Assembly (NCBI GenBank): GCA_026874595.1
Contig: CM049313.1
Coordinates: forward strand, 26,840,008-26,904,007
Direction of reading: 5' to 3'
Source of the DNA: Sipunculus nudus
Taxonomy: Eukaryota; Annelida; Sipuncula; Golfingiida; Sipunculidae
DNA: 64,000 bases
How positions within the stretch are numbered: position 1 is the stretch's first letter; every line of letters begins with the position of its first letter. The notes beneath the pieces were generated by a model, which had not been told where the DNA came from, did not search any database, and worked only from the letters and a program-made list of their open reading frames with translations. The translations under genes and the position numbers were made by a program. Below, piece after piece: positions 36,360 to 47,518 of this stretch.

Positions 36360-37075
36360 CACAAGGTGCTGTATTTACCGTGTAAAATGTGAAGGATTTC
36401 AGTGAATGTCGACACTGATAGCTGGCTTTCACAGAGATATACACAGAGACACGCACGCTGACAGGGCAACCAGTACAGCGTAATAATTATACATAAGAAG
36501 CAGCGATTGCCAAGCAATGCAATATTTTATCGGTTTGTTGTATTCGGCTACCTCATGAAAGAAAATATTTTTAAAACCAGCTTTTGAATATATTCAAAAT
36601 ACATAGACATATTGAGCATAAAATAAGATAATAACATGTGTGAAAAAGTTATAAACCCTAGCAGTTACGTAAAGTTGACTAAAAATAACAAGCAGCAATT
36701 CCATATTTCATGACATATTCTTGCTAAACCATGACTTTTACCCGTTTAGGATGGCACTGACGTCATTTTGGGCAGTGAAACAGACCTAAACAAAATTCTA
36801 TGATCTGCATAATAGGTCAGGGGTAAGAGTACAGGGGGATGTGTTTGCAGTAACTAGTGTTCATTAATTATCAAGTGCCGGTAATAAAGATAAGTACAGT
36901 CCCGGCTGACTGACCAGCGGCCTCCGCACAACTGTCAATCAAAGATAGGCTGTGCACCGCCAGTAAATAGTTAACCAATAAGCGATTAAATACCCAGTTG
37001 GTTCTCGCCAAGCTGACAGTGGTCCTGTATACAACCCACGTGGAGTTGACTTCTTAATTAAAATGGTTATAATTC
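36360..37075. other. Unique sequence, no gene recognised
   Basis: Mixed sequence, less repeat-like than its surroundings, with a moderately GC-rich stretch at 36895-37050. No coding homology was recognised. It lies directly downstream of the CR1-like fragment on the - strand and may hold that element's 3' flank. Confidence 0.4.
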
Positions 37076-37890
37076 CAAATGATACAATATGATATGATAG
37101 AGTTCATTTATAAAGTGCAAATATAATATACATTTCTATGCGCTGATACAAAGGGTTAAGAAAATAAGTATGTCTTGAGAGCACGCTTAAATGATTCAAT
37201 ATGTGTACACGCTCTAACAGAGTCTGGTAAAGAATTCCATGCGGTGGCAGCGTACTTGGAAAATTGTCTGTCACCATATACATTATGGGAGCGAGGTACA
37301 CAGACTATCCTGTGAGCATCAGAAGAACGAAGAGACCTGCGGGGAGAATATTCCACAAACAGTTGGCGCAAATACAGTGGATACAGGCTATCATTCAGCG
37401 CTTTATACACCTGTGTGAGGACTTTAAATGTGATTCTCCTTTCGACAGGCAGCCAGTGAAGCTGTCTTAGAACAGGTCCGATGCTGTCGTACTTCCTGGA
37501 CCTTGTAAGTAATCGGGCTGATGCGTTTTGTGCAAGTTGGAGGCGATGGATGTTAGCATTGGAAGTTCCAGTTAGCAGGCTGTTGTTGTTGTCCAATCTT
37601 GATGTAATCAGTGCGTTGATGGTCTTTGCAGCTGTCTGGTCATCAAGATGGTTCCGGATCTTACCAATTCTGCGAAGATGGTAAAAAATGTTCTTCACGA
37701 CTGATCTTGTCTGACACTCCATACTCATATTGGCATCGAAATTGGCCCCAAGATTTCTGACAGTGTGTACTGGTCTTATTTCTGCACTACCAATACAGAT
37801 CTTAGGTTCAGCGCTAAGGATCTTATTAAGATGGTACCTGGGTGATATGATAAGGAGTTCGGTTTTGGAATCATTCAACTATAGTTTGTT
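37076..37890 (-). mobile_element. CR1-like LINE fragment, 3' end of reverse-transcriptase ORF
   Basis: One open frame of 240 residues (37878 to 37156, - strand) corresponds to the C-terminal part of a CR1-type ORF2. It begins NDSKTELLIISP (the end of the palm/thumb region) and has HTVRNLGANFDANMSM, QNASARLLTR, LHWLPVERRITFKVLTQVYK, RSLRSSDAHRIVCVPRS and AWNSLPDSVRACTHIESFKR, ending LKTYLFS. The usual YCNSLL-like motif is altered to NNNSLL. The catalytic YADD region and endonuclease are missing, so it is 5' truncated, as is usual for LINE insertions. Beyond the stop is a short A/T-rich ATATGATATGATAG tail. Confidence 0.9.
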
Positions 37891-38051
37891 CTTACGCCAG
37901 GAAAGTGATTTTGTGACAAGATAGATATAACATACATCTATAAGGTCACGGTTCTTCACAAAAATGTCAATTTCACGATTTTTGACGATCATAAGACCTT
38001 AACATGATTGTTTGTTTAGCTAGAGAGCTTGTTTTCGGGAAATATCTATTA
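37891..38051 (+). mobile_element. Probable family A interior, left flank of the LTR element
   Basis: CTTAACATGA, AGCTAGAGAG and GGGAAATATCTATTA align with the family A interior at about 26118-26172 (CTTAACAAGAG, AGCTAGAGATT), and the sequence right of the LTR element continues the same interior. The LTR element therefore probably inserted into a family A copy. Confidence 0.45.
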
Positions 38052-38181
38052 TGGTATATCAGTGCTGCCACCTATAGGACTGCTGTCAACTTAAAGTTTT
38101 ACAAGGTACTGTATGGTAATAATAAAATGGCGGTTGTTTAAGCCAGCTGGAGTTCCTTGTTTCTGTTTCAACTACACAACA
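38052..38181 (+). repeat. 5' LTR
   Basis: 130 bp, TG...CA ends, containing GTGCTGCCACC and AATAAAATGGCGG (AATAAA at about 38120, a possible polyadenylation signal). It is followed by TAATTTGGCAACAACTGG, the likely primer-binding region. Confidence 0.9.
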
Positions 38182-38278
38182 TAATTTGGCAACAACTGGA
38201 AAAACTGGAACCTATGTTACCTCTGCCATAGCTGTTAAACTTTAGGCATCTGATCTCTACGAGGAATACAGACAATGG

Positions 38279-38837
38279 ATGGACAGTTACAAAATTTACG
38301 CCACGGCTACAGAACTGAACAAGAAATCAGACGCCATACAACGAGCGTCATTCCTGCATTGTCTTGGTACTGCTACGCAGCGTGTTTTCGCCACTTTGCC
38401 AGGTGAGAAAAACACTTACGAAAGGGCTAAAGACGCTCTAGATACATACTTAATGCCGAAAAGAAATGTTGTTGCTTAAAAAATACAAGTTTTGTCTTAG
38501 AGCTCAGCGTTCAGATGAGTCCATTGATACATATCTGTCCTCCCTACGTAATTTAGCTCGAACATGTGATTTCCGTGACATGGAGGAGGAAATGCTGCGT
38601 GATCAGATTGTAGAAAAGTGTCATTCTAAAACTCTACGTGAGAAACTATTACAACAAGATGATCTCCACCTTGAGAAATGTTTAAAAATAGCCTGTCTAT
38701 TTGAAACTGCTCAAGCTGATGCTAAAATTATGTCAGCCAGTGCCTCTGTCTCTGAGGGAAAAACAATTACAAATCGAGTTCATGTACAGCACACTCACAA
38801 GAAAAAGAATTACAAAGAAAAGTTACAGACCAAGAAA
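38279..38837 (+). pseudogene. gag remnant of the LTR element
   Basis: Two overlapping frames separated by a frameshift and stop near 38476. The first shows FLHCLGTATQRVFATLPG and the second DTYLSSLRNLARTCDF and LREKLLQQDDLHLEKCLKIA, the pattern of Gypsy-type capsid domains. The coding sequence is cut at 38837 by a hAT element and continues after 41705 with a zinc knuckle (C-x2-C-x4-H-x4-C, about 41714-41762) and a stop codon straight after it. It would act in particle assembly if intact; here it is broken. Confidence 0.85.
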
Positions 38838-41697
38838 CAGACCTGGGAGCCAGCTGTTGACCTGTAAATCGGCTGGCTGGAAGAAAAAATGGCTGGCTAG
38901 CCGGCTGAGCCGGCTCAGGTCTAAGAACAATGATGATGGCTGAGTGGACAGCGTTGTGGCTGGCTAGCCGGCTGAGCCGTTAAGATGAAGCAAATATCTA
39001 ATGGACAAAATGTTCTCTCAATCTAATGCAATTATAAATTTATATGTACAAGAATATGAAACAAACTTAAAGAATATTTTGACAAGGTAATTACCCTTTG
39101 GATAAATTAATTTTATTCAATACCACACCGGGCGTGTACAAGGACAGTGAGTGGTTACGTGAAGGATGGGGTTTCCCCCACTGTGTTTTCAGATCTGACA
39201 ACATAGCGTGTTTTGGTGATGCTTAGTGTTGGGACGATATGGGTTTTTGATATCATGATAATTATTCAAATTTTATCGCGATATACCGTGATATCGCGAT
39301 ATTTTTAATTATATATAATGGCATTAATAAGCCTTCAGTAATGATATTTATAACAACCGCCTTTGTCTTGACCTTATACAAGGGGTTAAGTATTAATATC
39401 ATTTATACCTATTGTGCCAGTACCACAGAATGACTCATTAAGTGATGTAAGTTGCATGAAGGTCCTGCAGGTGTTCAAGCTTGAGGCGCGGGAAGTCCTG
39501 CCCCTATCGTCGAATCACGCTCGTCAGAACTTTCCATCAGTTTCCTATAGCTACATAAAAGCCGGAGAATCCCGGCGAATTTTCGGAGAGCGTGTCATAC
39601 CAATCATGGCTAAATATACCATCCAAATTTTATATGGCAAAATATGCAACCCGTATGGAATGTTCGATTCAGTTGTGACACTTTCATTTTGACATTTTCG
39701 TTCTATGCAATAAAAGCATAAATATGTGAATTTATTGCTCTTTCATTACAATGTTATTTTGTCCTGGAATTCTCAGGCTTAGGTCCTCTCTGATTCATCC
39801 TGCTACTTCCGGACATTTCTGACTAATCCCGAAGTCTGTAAGCACACGGTTCACCCACACGCGTGTATTTAAATACATGTGATTTATGTAAAGTAATGTG
39901 ATTCTCTGAAATAAATTTATTTTGAACCTCAAGAGCTTGCTTGTGAACCAAAATTGTGAACAAAATTTATATCGTGGTATCGCGATAATAGGAAAGTTGA
40001 CGGTATGATAACCGAAGCTGTCAGATATCGTGATAATACCGTATACCTCCCAACCCTAGTGAGGCTGAGCGCTTATTTGATCAGATGAAATTTCCTCATT
40101 TCTTTTGACAGACATTGGCTACACATGCATTATTTGATCTCAACTGATATAACGTTACATTGCTAAAAGCATCTTGAAAAATCGAAGGCTTCAATTCAGC
40201 TATTGAATTATATAGATATCATTGTTTGCATCCTCAAAGAAACTGTTTTTATGCGCTCACTTGCATGACAGTTCAACCGGATAATCGTTTTTCGTGCGCC
40301 AAACTTAAAGTGTCACAGCTTGACATACTGCGTGCTTCTTTTTTTAACTGTATCACATGAGGTTATGTGAATGGGCAGGAAATTTTGTCAATATATATAT
40401 ATATATATATATATAGTGTACAGAAAGTCATGCTTCACCCGCGAGTGTCTCTAAATTAATAAAAACATTTGGTAATAATCTGTCATTTGAGGAGGGAGAG
40501 AGATGACATAATCATACAAAATCGAACTCCAGCCCAAGAGTTTTTATAATAATTATGAAAATTTGATTACTTAAAACATATTGTGATTTCTTCTTGACGT
40601 AATGTGAACAGACCAACTCACTGCCACAACCACGAAATCTCTGATTCCTTTTGGCCTAGCCTATCATCAACATGTTTTTTTCCTGCGCTGAACTTTCCAG
40701 GTTGCAATCCTGTACAAGATTTGTCACGTGTCTTAATCGAAATATGAATTTTGTCATGCATTTTTGCAGGTGTCAGCCTCAATCATCCCCGTGACCTCTT
40801 ATCAGTGACCCTTAAAATGTTCATGCAGCAATATGTTTGTCAGTAGTTTAAGCAGCCTGTGTCTGCAGCTGTTTGACACTGATTTGGTCTCGCGTTTTAA
40901 ATTCAATATGCTAACCAATCAGACTCGCTTAAAAGTTTAGTTTCTACTCGAGGATTTTATGACATTTATCCATATGTGTTTACGCGAATGACATTTGTAG
41001 CATGATTATAATATGAGGTAGTTATGAGCGGTCGCTGTCTAAAGACATCGTTTCATGGTTATACGTACACTGTCTTATATTGGCTGGAAACAATGATAAC
41101 AAAAATGATTGCATATTTTTTCCATACATATAACAGCTTTTCCCTATGGTTTTCGTTCATTTAATCCTAAATTTTAACCGAGCAGTATATAATATTTTTT
41201 TTTAAATATTGCACATCGACCTCAGTAACTTTAAATGTTCAAGCATCAGTATCTGACTGAATAAACTTGGGAATTATCTGGATTCCTGCATTTTTTCTCT
41301 TTATTTTGAGCAACCAGGATTAGAGAAACGCCCTTGATCAAACGGGGAATATGCCAGTTATCCGGTCTGAAAAAAAGAGGCTTGCAGGAACCTTGTTAAC
41401 TGTCTTACAATTGACTTACATTTTCCATAAAATTAATCATGCATTTCCATTGCGAAGCCATGCAGCTCAGTGATATCTGCTTAAGACGAGTTCGTGTTAA
41501 CATAATACTGTAGTAACTATTTACAAGCTGACAAGCTTTTTTCTTCAGCTTATCAATATTTCACCGGCGGCTGAGCCGGTGTTTAATAATCGGCTGCGGC
41601 TGGCGCAATTCGGCAGCTCAAGAAAACTATCGGCGGCGGCTTGCTTATAAAATAAACGGCGGTGGCTGGCTCAATTCGGTGGCGGCTCCCAGGTCTG
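38838..41697. mobile_element. hAT-type non-autonomous transposon inserted in gag
   Basis: Perfect 14-bp terminal inverted repeats, CAGACCTGGGAGCC at 38838 and GGCTCCCAGGTCTG ending at 41697, with an exact 8-bp target duplication CCAAGAAA at 38830-38837 and 41698-41705. Close to both ends are many copies of palindromic motifs related to GCCGGCTGAGCCGGC and GGCTGGCTAGCCGG, probable transposase-binding subterminal repeats. No transposase frame is seen, so it was moved by another hAT enzyme. The interior holds a nested MITE (39224-40058) and a (TA)n tract at 40390-40416. Confidence 0.95.
39224..40058. mobile_element. hAT-type MITE nested in the hAT element
   Basis: Ends TAGTGTTGGGACGATAT and, inverted, TAGGGTTGGGAGGTATAC. 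The 8-bp target duplication is GTGATGCT (39216-39223) and GTGAGGCT (40059-40066), one mismatch. Palindromic TATCGCGATA motifs cluster next to both ends (about 39278-39302 and 39970-40036). At 835 bp with no transposase it is non-autonomous. The frame at 39414-39692 has no recognisable domain. Confidence 0.88.
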
Positions 41698-41955
41698 CCA
41701 AGAAAGTACATTATACATGTATCCGTTGTGGAAATGAAGGCCATAAAGCTGATGAATGTCATGCTTAGTCCACAGAGTGTTTATATTGTCACAAAAATTG
41801 GTCATTTGGCTTGAGTATGTAAAAAGAAAGAAAGAGACCAGAGACATTCTAAAGACAAGAAATGGAAAAGTAGAATACACACTGTAAAATTACAAGAGGA
41901 CATTGAGAACACTGAGAGTGATTCAAATTCAAGTTCTGAAGGTGAAAGTGAGTTC

Positions 41956-44900
41956 ATGTTTGTTGTGACAGGAAAACATTCTAAATATGGAACTCCCTCT
42001 ATACATGTCAATGGCCAACGTATCAGAATGTTACCTGATACAGGATCTGAAAGAAATATTATCAGTTCTGGACTATACAGAAGGCTATTCAGTCAATATG
42101 AGTTACAATCTACAAACAAACAATTCCATGCATATGGACAAGATACACTATTAAAATGTATGGGACACTTTAAAGCTGTTCTGGCATGGAGAGGAAATAC
42201 AGTTACAGAGGATATTTATGTGATTGAAGGTACTAAGGTAGAATCATTAATTGGAAAAAGTACTTCTGTGAATCTGGGTTTAATCCAAATAAATTATGTG
42301 AATCAGATCTCACAACAGAAAACAGGCCTGACCTCACAACAGAAAACAAACATAGAGAAACTGATACAAGAATGAGGACCTATTTCATGGTCAAGGACAT
42401 GTGATTGGATATGAGCACAAAATTACTGTAGATAAATCTGTTAAACTAGGGGCACAACTACTATGCAGAATTCCATTGTCCATTACAGAATGTACAAGGG
42501 CAGAAATTTTGAAAATGGAAAGGGACAATATCATTGAAAGATTAAAGAAGGCTCAGAATTGGTTTCAAATCTGATAGTGGTTCCTAAAAAGGAAACTGAG
42601 GAAGTTCGAATTTGTGTCGACTTAAGAGAGCCAAATTGTGCAGTCATTCGTGAAAGACATCCTATTCCATTGTTTGAGGATATTATTCAGAAGATGCAAG
42701 GTGCGAAATATTTTGCAAAATTTAATGCAAGGAAAGGATTTTGGCAAATTGATTAAGCAGAAGAATCAAGATACTTGACAACTTTTATTTGTAATGAAGG
42801 AACATTCAGATTTAAACGTGTACCATTTGGGTTGGCGTCTGCCAGTGAAGCATACCAGAAAATGACTGACATTAAATTTACTAATTTAGAAGGTGTACTT
42901 AGTTACTGTGATGATACAATTGTGTATGCAGATACACTATCAACATGAAACAAGAATGAGACAAGCTTTCCAGAGATGTCGTGAACGACGATTAAAGCTG
43001 AATGATAAGAAACTACAGCATAGTCTTACCAGTATCAGTGTACTTGGACATACCATATCTGCTGATGGTGTGAAGCCTGACAGAGATAAGGTACATGCCA
43101 TACAGAATGCACCACAACCGAAAAATGTTGCTGAACTGCATTCTTTTCTGGAAACTGTAAATTATATGCAGAAATTTATACCAAACTACTCAGATATCTG
43201 TGAACCACTAAGATATTTGACAAGAAAGGACAAAAAATGGAATTGGGCCAGTGATGCTGAAAATGCATTCCAGACACTCAAAGATTGCTTAAGCAAAGAA
43301 CCATGTCTTGCTTATTACAAGTTAAATGCTCCAACTTTTCTTATTACTGATGCAAGCCCATATGGACTGGGTGCTATTTTACTGCAGCAGCAGTCAGATG
43401 GAACCAATCGTCCAATAGCATATGCTAGTAGATCCTTTACTACAACAGAACGGAGATATTCTCAGATAGAAAGAGAAGCTTTGGGATGTGCATGGTCAGT
43501 AGAATTCAGAAATTATCTATGGGGTGTACAATTCAAACTCCTGACCGACAACAAACCTCTGATATACATGTTCAATCCTCATACAAGTACTATTGTACCA
43601 CCTAGGATACAGAGAATGCTATGGGAATTACAAGGTTTTGATTATGAAATTCCACATATTCCAGGGAAGGATAATACTGCTGATGCATTATCACGTCTCC
43701 CATTACCTGTACAGACTGATGCGGATAATACAGCTGAAGAGTACATTAATCACATTATTCAGTATTGTGTTGGTGGACTAACTGCAATCACTTTACCAGA
43801 CATAAAAGATACTACACAGAAAGATGAAGCTAGGACTTTATTACATAACATGGTTTCTACTGATAACTGGGATGTTAAGAACTTGCCCAGTGAATTGTTT
43901 CCTTTGTACTAACTCAAGAATGAACTCTCTACATATGACTGTCTTGTTTTGAGAGGAAGCCGTATCATAGTTCCTAAATCCTTGAGGAATGATATTTTGA
44001 ATATTGCACATGAATCACATCAAGGCATAATCAGAACAAAGATGATCTTGTGTGATAAATTCTTTTAGACTGGAATGGACAAAGATGTGGAAACTATTGT
44101 ATCACAGTGTGAATTTTGTATTAGAATTCAGCCTCTTATAACTGATCAACCACTGCAGCCAGCTGAGCTACCATCAAGACCTTGGTACAAAGTTGGTATG
44201 GACATATTTGGACCTATCTTTGGAATATATTTGTTGACAATGATGGATTTTTATTCAGCATTTCCTGAAGTGGTAGTTTTGAAGAATATTTCTTCATATA
44301 CTATTATTGAGAGTCTCTTGTATATATTTGCTAATTTAGGTTTTCCTAAGGTAACAGTTACAGATGATGGAAAACAGTTTGTTAATGCAAAGACAGAAAG
44401 CTTTTTCAAAACTTGTGGAATCGAACATGTATATGCTTCGCCATATTATCCTCCTACAAATGGTAAAATTGAGCGGTTTCACAGATACGTGAAGAAATGT
44501 CTGAGAGCAGCAGTTGCTGATGGTAAAGACTGGAATATTGAAATACCCAAAATACTGATGGCATATCTTTCAACACCATAAAACTCGACAGGTCAGAGTC
44601 CAGCGAAGTTGTTATTTGGACGAGAGATCAACACCAAATTGCCATGCCTGGATCTTTAACTCTGTGTTGCCGAAAATAGTGTTAAGTCACATTATCATAA
44701 GTACATAGAGAATATGAAACTCTACACTGATGATAAGAGAAAAGCAAAACCTCATGATTTTAAACTTGGTGATCTTGTATTTGATGCAAATTATGTACAA
44801 AACAAGCTAGATTCACAATCTGGTTCAACTAAGCATGTAATTAAAAGGTTCCAGATACTTTTGAGATAGTGAACACACAGAATGGTAGAGTATTTGTTTG

Positions 44901-45201
44901 CAATGTGAAACATCTTCGCAAAGTGAATGTGAACTCTCATGATGATACAGACTTGGTCAGAGATGAAATATATGGACCAAAAGAGTTGATAATGAAAAAC
45001 CCTGAAACTGCTCCCATTGAAAATCAACCCAGTTCAAGTGATGTTGCACCAAATTTGAGTTCTGAGCATGCAAAACCAGTACAAAATCAAAATGACAAAA
45101 CCACAAATGTGAATGGTAACAGTGAGAATTTTATTAATACAAAGTCTACTAGAAAAGGACGTAAAGTAAAACCATCTGTGTATCTTAAAGACTATATCTG
45201 A
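41956..45201 (+). pseudogene. pol remnant: protease, reverse transcriptase, RNase H, integrase
   Basis: The protease has the active-site motif LPDTGSERNII (about 42025). Reverse transcriptase starts near 42559 (LIVVPKKETEEVRICVDLR) and holds the catalytic YCDD at about 42905; it is broken by a stop at 42754-42756 and a frameshift near 42930. RNase H is open from 42893 to 43912, with FLITDASPYGLGA and ERRYSQIEREALG. Integrase retains an HHCC-type zinc region (HESHQG, then CEFC), the first Asp in GMDIFGP, TVTDDGKQF where TDNG is usual, and NGKIERFH with the catalytic Glu. Stops fall at 43910, near 44069, at 44579 and near 44657. A tail frame reaches 45201. The decay agrees with the 10% LTR divergence. 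Confidence 0.9.
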
Positions 45202-45364
45202 AATGAACTTTGTGTATGTACACATGTATGAACAGTGGTTTTCATATCTGTGGTGAATAGGAATAATATACAGTATCATATTTAAGTTTCACAGTATGTA
45301 TTCATTAAGATACATATTATTCACTGATAATATAATATTTTAATACTAAGTTCAGGAGGAAATG

Positions 45365-45494
45365 TGGTATATCGGTGCTGCCACCTATCAGACTGCAGAC
45401 AACTTAAAGTCTTACAAGGCACTGTAGGGTAGTAATAAAATGGCGGTTGTTTAAGCCAGCCGGAGTTCCATGTTTCTGTTACAACTACAGAACA
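45365..45494 (+). repeat. 3' LTR
   Basis: 130 bp, the partner of 38052-38181 with about 13 differences. It begins TGGTATATCGG after a purine-rich tract and ends CTACAGAACA, followed by TCTATATTC. Confidence 0.9.
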
Positions 45495-45903
45495 TCTATA
45501 TTCAACTTAGTTTTATTTGTATACCAGAAACTAGATCAAAATTTTGTAAATTTTTTAAGGTATTACAAGTAAAATTATTACCTTAAATTTGACCAAATTT
45601 GACCATGGCACATTTTCTTCCCGTTAGCACTGTTAATTTAATTTTCACAGCTGGTGCACACAAGGATTTAATCTTTTATAATCTAAAATTTGAAACCAGT
45701 TGATCACAACTGTAGATTTTATTCAAGTTTTCAAGAACCATGTCAAGTATTGTTTACATCAAGCAGAACAGTGGAATGCAGTGTGCTTGAGCTGCCCTCA
45801 GCTCCCCTGGCTGTTATGTAATTACTTCAATACTGGCCAGCTTTTTTTGTCTAGGTGAGCTGGGTCAGGCTGTCTGCAGTAACTACCTCAGAAAGCCTAT
45901 CTT

Positions 45904-45937
<34 letters not shown>

Positions 45938-46789
45938 CTGAGTCTCTGTTACCCATATTCTTTGATCTGTGGGGCCAGAATAATTGAAAGTTTGATGTAA
46001 AAGCACAAGTATCTGAACAACTAATGCATTGATTCCCATGATTCTTTGCATGGATATTGAGTGGAGTGTTTCATCAATTTCTGCAGACTGGTGGTGCCAC
46101 CTGTATTTTTTTAATTTTTTTTTTTCGATTATTTTAGACCTTTAAAGATGTGGTCATCTGTTAACAGGGCACAAATTGTAATGTCTGGACCTAGAACCTT
46201 GTATCTTGACATGCAGGGAGGCATATGAAAAGTCTCCTTGGAAACCTAAAATTAGTTCTTTGTTACCCATAACCTCTGAGCAATTAGGCTTTGAGTTACC
46301 CTCCAGAATAATTGAAAATTTGATACAAAAGCTTCAGTATCTGAACAGCTAATGCATTGATGACCGTGATTCTTTGCAAGATATTGATTTTGGAGAGTTT
46401 TGTCAGTTTTTGCAGGTTGATGGTGCCACATGGATTAAAAAAAAATTTACACATTTTTTTCTCTACTTTTTAGACCTTAAAAAATTATGCGGTCTTCTGT
46501 TAACAGGGTACAAATCCTAATCACTGGATCTATAATTTTTTCTAACCTGACATTCAGGGAGATCCATGGAAAATCTCCATGGAAACCTGAAATTAAGTCT
46601 CTGTTACTCATATCCTCTGAGCTTTAGGGCTCAGAACACCCTCCAGAATAATTAAAATGTGATATAAAAGCTCCATTATCTGAACAACTAATGCATTTTA
46701 TGCATTTTGGCAGATGGCGCTGTAGTGAGCTGCCCATGTCGTTCTTAGTGTTAATGAATAAGGCAAGTTTTTAAGAGACTTCTGTTTTT
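45495..46789 (+). mobile_element. Family A interior and tandem units, 3' end missing
   Basis: Starts in the family A subfamily 1 interior (GTATACCAGAAACTAGATC, ACCTTAAATTTGACC), passes a (CT)n tract at 45906-45936, then runs into the 340-bp units of subfamily 2 (TTACCCATATTC, CTGGTGGTGCCACCTG at 46090, GAACAACTAATGC). It is cut by the next family A 5' end at 46790. AGATGGCGCTGTAG at 46712 is a diverged form of the shared palindrome region. Confidence 0.7.
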
Positions 46790-46998
46790 AGCTCAGCTGA
46801 CTGTAAGTCATCTGAGCTATAGCGATCACCCTTTGTCCGTCGTCCGTCTGTCCGTCTGTCCGTCCGTCCGTCCGTCCGTTAACCTGGCACAAATCGTAAC
46901 TGCTGGACCTAGAAACTTGTAACTTAACATTCTCAGAGGTCCATGAAAAATCTCCTTGGAAACCAGAAATGAGGTCTCTGTTACCCATATCCTTTTAG
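46790..46998 (+). mobile_element. Family A 5' fragment (subfamily 2)
   Basis: 5' end AGCTCAGCTGACTGTAAG, then TCATCTGAGCT, after T5; a pure GTCC/GTCT tract at about 46840-46879; part of one unit up to TTACCCATATCCTTT. The family A reading ends there and a different 510-bp segment follows. Confidence 0.85.
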
Positions 46999-47511
46999 CC
47001 TCTCCCACAGGCTCCGATTGAGCCTGTGGATGGGGAATAAAAGGCTTTCGCTGATTGGCCACATTTACTCAATTTTCTCATTGGCCAATCCCGGGAAAGC
47101 CCCTGCTTGGCTCTGTCAATAAACAAGCGCACATGGTGCTGGCTGTCAGCTGACGAGTACTTCATCGGGATCTTTTTACTATCGGGCTTCATGATGAAGG
47201 AACAATAGACACTTATTGTAAATACAACTGCTAATTATTAAGGAAGCATAATGTCAGTTTTATGAGCAAAGGACACGAAGTGGGATATGCATACATGTCA
47301 AACCTAAGGCTATACAGAAGGTCGATGTGCCCCTCAGCTCAAAGCTTGTCGTCACGGTAAGTCTTGATGTGTTTTTTTTTTCTGAAAATTGCCCATTGCC
47401 TGAGGTTTGTCTAAAATTTGTGGGACAACATTCTCCCAAAACCAAGCACTTAGAAAAAGCAAAATTTATCATATTTTACCCCAAATCATATTAGATTTCA
47501 AGCATAATCCT
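46999..47511 (+). other. Non-repeat segment with CCAAT boxes and a splice-donor-like site
   Basis: This segment differs in base use from the flanking repeats. It starts with a 10-bp-arm hairpin (CCACAGGCTC, CGATT, GAGCCTGTGG), then has an inverted CCAAT box (CTGATTGGCC) at about 47050, the palindromic ATTGGCCAAT at about 47080, and the donor-like CACGGTAAGTC at about 47355. This could be a captured or resident promoter with a first exon, or part of another element. No coding sequence is recognised. Confidence 0.35.
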
Positions 47512-47518
47512 TTTTTTT

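Larger units (their letters stand above)
38052..45494 (+). mobile_element. Ty3/Gypsy LTR retrotransposon, decayed, with nested hAT elements
   Basis: Two 130-bp LTRs (38052-38181 and 45365-45494) start TGGTATATC and end ACAACA/GAACA, differing at about 13 positions (10%), which implies an old insertion. Between them are a gag remnant, a CCHC zinc knuckle, an aspartic protease, reverse transcriptase, RNase H and integrase, in the order typical of Ty3/Gypsy (Metaviridae). A purine tract (TCAGGAGGAAATG) precedes the 3' LTR. TCTAT follows the 3' LTR and also lies two bases from the 5' LTR, a possible imperfect target duplication. Stops, frameshifts and a 2.86-kb insertion make it defective. No envelope gene is seen. 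Confidence 0.92.

Noticed and set aside
39414-39692. 92-codon frame in the MITE as a transposase fragment
   Set aside because: No hAT dimerisation or DDE motif visible; probably chance.
45851-46051. Arg-Glu repeat frame on the - strand
   Set aside because: Comes from the (CT)n tract at 45906-45936 in family A sequence.
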